Translations under genes and position numbers: made by a program
The notes under the pieces: generated by a model
What the model saw: only the letters and a program-made list of their open reading frames with translations
What the model was told of the DNA's origin: nothing
Database searches by the model: none
Shown: positions 1 through 4,705 of the stretch, piece after piece
Layout: every line of letters begins with the position of its first letter
Position numbering within the stretch: the first letter of the stretch is position 1
Assembly: GCA_016293155.1 (NCBI GenBank)
Contig: JAEDEU010000086.1
Coordinates: 1-6,431, forward strand
Length of the DNA stretch: 6,431 bases
From: Clostridiaceae bacterium
GTDB lineage: Bacteria; Bacillota; Clostridia; Oscillospirales; Butyricicoccaceae
Direction of reading: 5' to 3'

Positions 1-549
1 ATCCGTCAGGTTCCGACACCGGATTTAGACTCCATCCTTCGCATCTCTCAAATTGGCATTGAGATTGCGGAAATTTTGAAAAACTTTCAAATTCTCCAGC
101 TTGAGTGCGTTGCAAATCGCAACGATCTGCTTCGTCAGGCGGCGGGGCTGTTTGCCAAAACTGCCGCCGATCAGCGTGTGATTGCTGCCGCCATGGAAAA
201 GCGCGAACAGCTGGCAGATACCTTTATTCCCGAAATGGAGGTCTATCTGCTGCACTGCCGCACCACGGCGGTGGAACACAGCAGATTTGGCTATCTGCGT
301 CTGAGCAAGCCGTTTCAGATGGAAAAGGGGACGGTTTCCGGTGCAGTGATTATGCTTGTGCCCGAGGAGGGCGGATCGCTGTATGCGGAGGTCATCAGCA
401 GGATGAGCGTCCTGCTGGTGGAGAGCAATGATTTCTTAAAAGCGCTTCAAGGCGGCGACACAACCGCGGGTGTTGCTTTGGCTGAAAAGGCGCTTGTGAA
501 ATACTATCAAAGCGAAACCACAAAACGAATAGGAGTCGATTGGAAATGA
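1..549 (+). CDS. mtlR: PTS-responsive mannitol operon regulator, C-terminal part (5' truncated by window edge)
   Basis: The frame is open from base 1 to the TGA at 547-549, giving the last 182 residues of a larger protein whose start lies outside the window. An internal TTG at 76 is not the true start, because the frame runs on upstream with sensible sequence. Fragment residues about 25-175 resemble a PTS EIIA domain of the mannitol/fructose type. The sequence YLLHCRT, with His at fragment residue 85, sits where the phosphorylated histidine of EIIA is expected. In the MtlR family, PRD domains and an EIIB-like domain precede such a C-terminal EIIA-like domain, and phosphorylation by HPr or EII controls activation of the mtl operon. 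The four-base overlap with mtlA supports the mannitol assignment. Codons are less biased than in mtlA, which fits a lowly expressed regulator. It could instead be a related PRD activator (ManR or LicR type); the missing N-terminus would settle this. Confidence 0.75.
   Translation: MRQVPTPDLDSILRISQIGIEIAEILKNFQILQLECVANRNDLLRQAAGLFAKTAADQRVIAAAMEKREQLADTFIPEMEVYLLHCRTTAVEHSRFGYLRLSKPFQMEKGTVSGAVIMLVPEEGGSLYAEVISRMSVLLVESNDFLKALQGGDTTAGVALAEKALVKYYQSETTKRIGVDWK
531..535 (+). promoter_or_regulatory. Ribosome binding site that decides the mtlA start
   Basis: AGGAG lies inside the end of the upstream regulator gene. It is 10 bases before the ATG at 546 but only 4 bases before the alternative TTG at 540. 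This spacing favours the ATG, which also forms an ATGA overlap with the regulator's stop codon, an arrangement typical of translational coupling. Confidence 0.7.
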
Positions 550-2438
550 AAAACAAAGTACAAGCATTTGGCAAGTTCCTATCCGGCATGGTCATGCCTA
601 ACATTGGCGCCTTCATTGCATGGGGCTTTATTACCGCCCTGTTCATTGAGGCCGGCTGGATTCCGAACGCGCAGCTTGCATCCATTCAGCCGTTCATGCT
701 GCACTTCCTCATTCCGGTCCTGATTGCTTCTCAGGGCGGTAAGATGGTCGGCGGCGAACGCGGTCGCGTCATGGGTGCAATCGCAGTCATGGGCTGTATC
801 GCAGGCGTGGCAACCACCGGCGCGGACGGCGGCATTGTCACCGGTCAGCCGATGCTGATGGGCGCAATGGTTATGGGCCCGCTCGCAGGCTGGGTCATCA
901 AAAAGTTTGACCAGGCAATGGATGGTCATATGCCGGCAGGCTTCGAGATGCTGATTAACAACTTCTCGGTCGGTATCTTCGGTATGATTATGGCCATTAT
1001 CGGTTACTATGCAATTGGACCGGTTATGTCCGCGATCCTGTCGGTTCTGTCCGCAGGCGTTAACATCCTCATCAATCATGGTCTGCTGCCGCTGGTATCC
1101 ATCTTCATCGAGCCGGCAAAGGTACTGTTCCTGAACAATGCGATCAACCACGGCGTATTCACTCCGCTTGGCGCAGATCAGGTTGCAGAGGCAGGCAAGT
1201 CCATTATGTACATGCTGGAGACCAACCCGGGCCCGGGCCTCGGTGTCCTGCTGGCATACTGGTTCTTCTCCAAGGATAAGATGACCCGCGATTCCGCTCC
1301 GGGCGCAATCATCATCCACTTCTTCGGCGGCATCCACGAGATCTACTTCCCGTACATTCTTATGAACCCGCTGGTTATCGTTGGTCCGATGATCGGTAAC
1401 GCATGTGCAATTCTGTTCTTCTCGATCACCAACGCTGGTCTGAATGGTCCCCCGGCACCGGGCTCCATCATCGCATTCCTGGCAATGTCCCCGAGAGAGT
1501 CCATGATTATCTCCATTGCGGGCGTTGCAATCGCAACCGCGGTATCCTTCCTCATCTCTGCACCGATTGTTAAGATGTCCGGCGCAAAGAATCTGGAAGA
1601 GTCCCAGAATCAGATGGCTGCCATGAAGGCAGAGGCAAAGGGCACTGCAATTCCGAGCGGCGAGAAGAAGGCCGCAGGCGAGGTCAAGAAGGTTGTATTC
1701 TCCTGCGACGCAGGCATGGGTTCCTCCGCAATGGGCGCAACCAAGTTCCGCAACCGCATCAAGGGTGTCCGTCCGGATATCACCGTAATCAACACCTCGG
1801 TTGACGACGTACCGGGCGATGCAGACATCGTTGTATGCCAGACCATCCTGGCGGACCGCGCAGCAAAGAGCGCACCGCAGGCACAGCTGGTCACCATCGG
1901 CAACTTCCTGACCGACCCGAATCTGGACGCGCTGTACAATCAGCTCACCACTAAGGAGTCGGCTGCTCCGGCAGCGGCGGCAACCGCTACCGCAGTGGAG
2001 ACCAAGAAGGCAACCAAGGAAGGCGTTCTGGTCAAGGCAGGCATCAAGGTTGGCCAGAAGGCTGCAACCAAGGAAGAAGCAATCCAGGCAGCAGGCGAGC
2101 TGCTCTGCAAGCTGGGCTATGTTGACGCATCCTACATTGACGCAATGCAGGCGCGTGAGAAGATCGTCACCACCTACATGGGCATGGGCGTTGCGATCCC
2201 GCACGGCACCTCCCAGGCAAAGGGCACGGTTAAGAAGAGCGGTATTGTTGTGCTCCAGTATCCGGACGGCGTTCCGTTCGGCGACGAAAAGGCACAGCTG
2301 GTATTCGGCATCGCCGGCGTAGGCGATGAGCATCTGGATCTGCTGAGCAATATCTGCACGGTTCTCGAGGACGAGGACGATCTGGAGAAGATGAAGACGA
2401 CGACGGATGTCGATTTCATCATGAACAAGATTAAGTAA
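546..2438 (+). CDS. mtlA: PTS mannitol-specific EIICBA component (mannitol permease)
   Basis: The 630-residue membrane permease imports D-mannitol and phosphorylates it to mannitol-1-phosphate. Residues about 1-345 form the hydrophobic EIIC domain, with several membrane segments and the EIIC signature GGIHEIYFPY (His264, Glu265). The EIIB domain follows from about 380 to 468, with the phospho-cysteine motif FSCDAGMGSSAMGA (Cys387). An Ala/Thr-rich linker (about 471-492) leads to the EIIA domain (about 495-630), with GVAIPHGT carrying the phospho-histidine His553. These positions sit close to Cys384 and His554 of Escherichia coli MtlA, so all three domains are present and colinear. Many Bacillota encode EIIA separately as mtlF, whereas here it is fused. 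The ATG at 546 is preferred over TTG at 540 on ribosome-binding-site spacing. Codons are strongly biased, which suggests high expression on mannitol. Recognition is very secure. Confidence 0.97.
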   Translation: MKNKVQAFGKFLSGMVMPNIGAFIAWGFITALFIEAGWIPNAQLASIQPFMLHFLIPVLIASQGGKMVGGERGRVMGAIAVMGCIAGVATTGADGGIVTGQPMLMGAMVMGPLAGWVIKKFDQAMDGHMPAGFEMLINNFSVGIFGMIMAIIGYYAIGPVMSAILSVLSAGVNILINHGLLPLVSIFIEPAKVLFLNNAINHGVFTPLGADQVAEAGKSIMYMLETNPGPGLGVLLAYWFFSKDKMTRDSAPGAIIIHFFGGIHEIYFPYILMNPLVIVGPMIGNACAILFFSITNAGLNGPPAPGSIIAFLAMSPRESMIISIAGVAIATAVSFLISAPIVKMSGAKNLEESQNQMAAMKAEAKGTAIPSGEKKAAGEVKKVVFSCDAGMGSSAMGATKFRNRIKGVRPDITVINTSVDDVPGDADIVVCQTILADRAAKSAPQAQLVTIGNFLTDPNLDALYNQLTTKESAAPAAAATATAVETKKATKEGVLVKAGIKVGQKAATKEEAIQAAGELLCKLGYVDASYIDAMQAREKIVTTYMGMGVAIPHGTSQAKGTVKKSGIVVLQYPDGVPFGDEKAQLVFGIAGVGDEHLDLLSNICTVLEDEDDLEKMKTTTDVDFIMNKIK

Positions 2439-2454
2439 ACAGAAATGGAATTGG

Positions 2455-2489
2455 CGGCCGGTGCGCTGTGGTATGGGGCGCACCGGTTG
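2455..2489 (+). other. Intercistronic stem-loop between mtlA and mtlD
   Basis: Arms ccggtgcgc (2458-2466) and gcgcaccgg (2478-2486) are perfectly complementary around an 11-base loop. Two G-U pairs and one C-G pair extend the stem to 12 pairs. No T-run follows, so it is not an intrinsic terminator. The mtlD ribosome binding site begins five or six bases after the stem. Likely roles, by inference, are protection of the upstream mtlA message from 3' exonucleases or tuning of mtlD translation. Confidence 0.6.
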
Positions 2490-2510
2490 ATCTCAAAGGA
2501 GTAATGATTT

Positions 2511-3656
2511 ATGAAAACAGCCATTCAGTTCGGTGCCGGCAATATCGGACGCGGTTTTATTGGTATGCTGCTGGCACAGGCAGGCTATCGTGTTGTGTTT
2601 GCCGATGTGAATGCGACTATTATTGATCGTCTGGCGCAGGACGGAGGATATACCGTTCATGTCACGGACGTTGAGCAGGTCGATTACCCGATCACCAATG
2701 TGACCGGCATTCTTTCGACCGGAACGGAAATCATTGATGAGATCGCAGCGGCAGAGGTCGTTACGACTGCGGTAGGTCTGGTCATTCTTCCGCGCATTGC
2801 GCCGACCATCGTTGCCGGCATCCGCGCGCGCAAGGAGAGCGGCAGCACGCAGGCGCTGAACATCATCGCCTGTGAGAATGCCATCCGTGCAAGCTCCCAG
2901 CTGAAGGAGCATGTCTACGGACTGCTGAACGACGAGGAGAAGGCATACTGCGACCAGTACGTCGGCTTCCCGGATTGCTCGGTTGACCGTATCGTTCCGC
3001 CGGTACACAGCGAGATTCCGACCGACGTTGCGGTAGAGGCATACTACGAGTGGAATGTTGAGAAGGCTTCCTTCAAGGGCGAGATCCCGGCAATCCCGGG
3101 CATGAACCTGGCAGAGGATCTGATGGCATACATTGAGCGCAAACTGTTCACACTGAATACCGGACACTGCATCACCGCTTATCTCGGCGTGCTCAAGGGC
3201 AAGAGCACGATTGAGGAGGCAATCAACGATCCGGAAATCTATGCGCTGGTTCATGCAGCGATGGAGCAGTCCGGTGCAGGCCTCATCAAGAAGCATAATT
3301 TTGATCCGGAAGCACATGCTCATTATATCGACAAGATCATCGGCAGATTCAAGAACCCGCATCTGCGTGACGATGTCACCCGTGTTGGACGTGAGCCGCT
3401 GCGCAAGCTGAGCGCAACCGACCGTCTGGTGAAGCCGATGATGACCGCTCTGGGCTACGGACTGCCGGTTGACAAGCTGATTGTCGGCATCGGCGCCGCA
3501 CTCCACTACAACAATCCGGACGATAAGCAGAGCGTTGAGCTCCAGCAGAAGATTGCGGATCTGGGCGTTGTCGCAGCATTCCGCGAGGTTTCCGGCGTAG
3601 AGGATGAGGCAATCCTGGCGCAGGTCGAGAAGGCATACAACGAAGTAACGGCGTAA
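2511..3656 (+). CDS. mtlD: Mannitol-1-phosphate 5-dehydrogenase
   Basis: This 381-residue cytoplasmic enzyme oxidises mannitol-1-phosphate to fructose-6-phosphate with NAD+, feeding the product of MtlA into glycolysis. The N-terminus carries the Rossmann dinucleotide-binding motif FGAGNIGRGFIG (residues 7-18), typical of MtlD. The catalytic signature of polyol-specific long-chain dehydrogenases is visible as Lys211, Asn216 and His219 in KLFTLNTGH, with the family's K-x4-N-x2-H spacing. The length matches E. coli MtlD (382 residues). The start is supported by AAAGGAG at 2495-2501, nine bases before the ATG. Another ATG at 2504 is out of frame. The gene lies 72 bases after mtlA with no terminator between them, so it is very likely in the same operon. 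Nothing looks broken. Confidence 0.98.
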   Translation: MKTAIQFGAGNIGRGFIGMLLAQAGYRVVFADVNATIIDRLAQDGGYTVHVTDVEQVDYPITNVTGILSTGTEIIDEIAAAEVVTTAVGLVILPRIAPTIVAGIRARKESGSTQALNIIACENAIRASSQLKEHVYGLLNDEEKAYCDQYVGFPDCSVDRIVPPVHSEIPTDVAVEAYYEWNVEKASFKGEIPAIPGMNLAEDLMAYIERKLFTLNTGHCITAYLGVLKGKSTIEEAINDPEIYALVHAAMEQSGAGLIKKHNFDPEAHAHYIDKIIGRFKNPHLRDDVTRVGREPLRKLSATDRLVKPMMTALGYGLPVDKLIVGIGAALHYNNPDDKQSVELQQKIADLGVVAAFREVSGVEDEAILAQVEKAYNEVTA

Positions 3657-3692
3657 GCTGTTGCAGGAAAGAAACGGAACGGAGGGCACATT

Positions 3693-3950
3693 ATGCTGAC
3701 AGAGGTCATTGAGCTGCCCGTCCGGATTCGGTTTCACGCGCGTCCGTCGTCACAGTTGGCGCAGGAGGCAAAAAAATATCAGAGTGTGATTTTTCTGATT
3801 GCAGAGGAGCTGGTAGCGGATATCAAAAATCCGATTGCTCTCATGCGGCTCGGCGCTCTGAAAAACGGACGCATTGAGCTCATTGCAGACGGTGCGGACG
3901 AGCAGGAAGCCATACAGGCGATACGACATGTGTTAACAACCATTTTTTGA
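3693..3950 (+). CDS. Divergent HPr-like phosphocarrier protein at the end of the mtl operon
   Basis: This 85-residue protein has HPr length and layout. It begins LPVRIRFHARPSS, with the phosphate-accepting His15 followed by Ala-Arg-Pro as in true HPr, so it can plausibly take phosphate from Enzyme I. Aligned without gaps, the Ser46 position used by HPr kinase is Asn46 (KNPIALMRLG), and position 52 is Arg. This is the reverse of Crh of Bacillus, which keeps Ser46 and loses His15. The gene follows mtlD by 36 bases, with GGAGG at 3681-3685 seven bases before the ATG and no terminator, so it appears to belong to the mannitol operon. All four lysines use AAA and rare codons such as cga, ata and tta occur, unlike the neighbouring ptsH. 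A mannitol-dedicated HPr donating to MtlA or the regulator is inferred; an uncharacterised regulatory role is possible. Confidence 0.88.
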   Translation: MLTEVIELPVRIRFHARPSSQLAQEAKKYQSVIFLIAEELVADIKNPIALMRLGALKNGRIELIADGADEQEAIQAIRHVLTTIF

Positions 3951-3960
3951 TGGTTTTAAT
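3933..3960 (+). promoter_or_regulatory. Candidate sigma-A-type promoter for ptsH
   Basis: TTAACA (3933-3938) matches the -35 consensus at five of six positions and TTTAAT (3955-3960) matches the -10 at five of six, separated by 16 bases. Transcription would start near 3967, leaving about 27 bases of leader that include the full AGGAGG site (3980-3985) of ptsH. The -35 lies in the last codons of the HPr-like gene, in an AT-rich patch unlike its surroundings. It would let ptsH, and possibly ptsI, be expressed without mannitol. The call rests on consensus match only. Confidence 0.5.
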
Positions 3961-3994
3961 AATTTTTTAATACACATACAGGAGGATTATTCTT

Positions 3995-4243
3995 ATGAGT
4001 TCGTTTGAGTTTACTGTTAAGGATCCGGAAGGCGTACACGCTCGTCCGGCAGGCATCATCACCAAGGCTGCAAAGAGCCTGGGCGGCGGTCTGAGCATCA
4101 CCAAGGGTGAGAAGACCGTTGACGCACAGAAGATGTTCGCCCTGATGGGTCTGGGCATCAAGAGCGGTGAGACCATCACCGTTTCCAGCGAGAACGAGGC
4201 TGCTCTGGCTGAGTTCAAGAAGGTTCTGGAAGAAAATCTGTAA
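3995..4243 (+). CDS. ptsH: Phosphocarrier protein HPr (general PTS)
   Basis: This 82-residue cytoplasmic protein shuttles phosphate from Enzyme I to the EIIA domains of sugar permeases. The active-site sequence GVHARPAG has the phospho-histidine at His15, and the conserved C-terminal half has MGLGIKSGETI. A gapless alignment to Bacillus and E. coli HPr puts Lys46 (AQKMFALMGLG) at the position of regulatory Ser46, so this HPr should not be a normal HPr kinase substrate. AGGAGG at 3980-3985 sits nine bases before the ATG. Every lysine codon is AAG and the other codons are highly biased, the mark of an abundant protein. This contrasts sharply with the HPr-like gene only 44 bases upstream and makes this the housekeeping copy. 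ptsI lies downstream after an unusually long gap. Confidence 0.95.
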   Translation: MSSFEFTVKDPEGVHARPAGIITKAAKSLGGGLSITKGEKTVDAQKMFALMGLGIKSGETITVSSENEAALAEFKKVLEENL

Positions 4244-4254
4244 GAAAAAAATCA

Positions 4255-4314
4255 TCCCGCAGCAGAGCGGGAAAGCCGGAGTCTGCCGCCCATTTCTGCG
4301 GTGGCGGCAGACTT
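4255..4314 (+). other. Stem-loops at the 3' end of ptsH, no U-tract
   Basis: A small hairpin, tcccgc (4255-4260) with gcggga (4267-4272), is followed by a strong one, agtctgccgcc (4280-4290) with ggcggcagact (4303-4313), 11 perfect pairs around a 12-base loop. The bases after it are taaaaaagg, with no T-run, so it is not a canonical terminator on the + strand. It may define or protect a short ptsH transcript, or be part of the structured region continuing to ptsI. Confidence 0.55.
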
Positions 4315-4450
4315 AAAAAAGGCAGAGCAACCGTTATTCAATCACCATTGATGTTTCGATTGCGGCGTGCCTGTATCATCATTAAGTTACATTTTCAGCT
4401 TTTCGCTGTCGAATGCGGCGAAATATACCACACCTATTGTTCTCAATGCG

Positions 4451-4490
4451 GCCGGAAACAGAATCTGCGTGCAAAGGGGCTGTTTCCGGC
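4451..4490 (+). repeat. Perfect 11-bp inverted repeat (hairpin)
   Basis: gccggaaacag (4451-4461) and ctgtttccggc (4480-4490) are exact reverse complements separated by 18 bases. No T-run follows within 30 bases, so it is not a terminator. It is the most stable-looking isolated stem of the ptsI upstream region. Confidence 0.65.
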
Positions 4491-4531
4491 GGCTTGGAAC
4501 CATTCAATTCGCAAATTTATCTCATTTTTTG

Positions 4532-4546
4532 GGGAGTCAGACTCCC
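4532..4546 (+). repeat. Interrupted palindrome, 7-bp arms around one base
   Basis: gggagtc, one A, then gactccc is a perfectly symmetric 15-base site, directly preceded by TTTTTTG. The near-zero spacer fits a binding site for a dimeric DNA-binding protein better than an RNA hairpin, although a six-pair hairpin with a three-base loop is possible. Confidence 0.4.
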
Positions 4547-4550
4547 AGAC

Positions 4551-4641
4551 GATGATATCCGATCTCGGACGCGCTCCTTCCGAATATGCTTCGGGATGCT
4601 TGCGGCAGAGTCCCTCTCTCTCGGCTCTGCCAGATATCATC
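4551..4641 (+). other. Candidate branched RNA structure upstream of ptsI
   Basis: A perfect 9-pair closing helix, gatgatatc (4551-4559) with gatatcatc (4633-4641), encloses two hairpins. One pairs 4578-4584 with 4590-4596 around a 5-base loop, with one G-U pair. The other pairs 4604-4612 with 4623-4631 (core ggcagag/ctctgcc) around a 10-base all-pyrimidine loop. Together they make a plausible three-way junction. The T-run at 4658-4663 lies 16 bases beyond it. This is paper folding, not a computed structure. Confidence 0.45.
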
Positions 4642-4705
4642 ATACTGTCGTTAGAGATTTTTTATATAGACATTCTGATATATTTTATTAAGAGGAGAGA
4701 CGAAT

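Larger units (their letters stand above)
4315..4690 (+). promoter_or_regulatory. Long non-coding, hairpin-rich region upstream of ptsI
   Basis: No convincing gene fits here. The open frames lack suitable ribosome binding sites, and the longest (4348-4806) runs about 100 bases into ptsI in another frame and looks like no protein I recognise. Instead there are repeated inverted repeats: tttcgctgt with gcggcgaaa (4401-4409/4415-4423, two G-U pairs), an 11-pair stem at 4451-4490, an interrupted palindrome at 4532-4546 and a possible branched fold at 4551-4641. Short T-runs occur at 4525-4530 and 4658-4663, but neither directly follows a stem. No good promoter was found next to ptsI. The region may be an RNA leader or intercistronic control element for ptsI. 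I recognise no known riboswitch or LicT/GlcT-type antiterminator sequence in it. Confidence 0.5.

Noticed and set aside
540..545. TTG at 540 as the mtlA start
   Set aside because: It is only four bases from AGGAG; the ATG at 546 has better spacing and forms the ATGA overlap.
579..2483. A long 634-codon minus-strand open frame opposite mtlA
   Set aside because: It is the mirror of a highly codon-biased gene; the Cys-, Asp- and His-rich translation resembles no protein, whereas mtlA on the + strand has full domain matches.
2493..3737. A 414-codon minus-strand open frame opposite mtlD
   Set aside because: It is a shadow frame of mtlD caused by codon bias; mtlD has a complete Rossmann motif and catalytic residues.
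4348..4379. A promoter TTGATG ... TATCAT upstream of ptsI
   Set aside because: Each box is a fair match to consensus, but the spacer is 20 bases, longer than normal sigma-A promoters allow.
4551..4641. A small mobile element (MITE-like) with terminal inverted repeats
   Set aside because: The arms are only nine bases, no target-site duplication was seen, and the interior is itself made of hairpins, which fits an RNA structure better. A genome-wide copy search would be decisive.
4551..4663. An intrinsic terminator formed by the 4551-4641 structure and the T-run at 4658
   Set aside because: Sixteen bases separate the helix from the T-run, too far for a standard terminator. A weak alternative stem (tctct with agaga at 4653-4657) has only five pairs.
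4651..4684. A promoter with -10 TATATT (4679-4684) just before ptsI
   Set aside because: No acceptable -35 box lies 16-18 bases upstream, and the start point would fall within the ribosome binding site.
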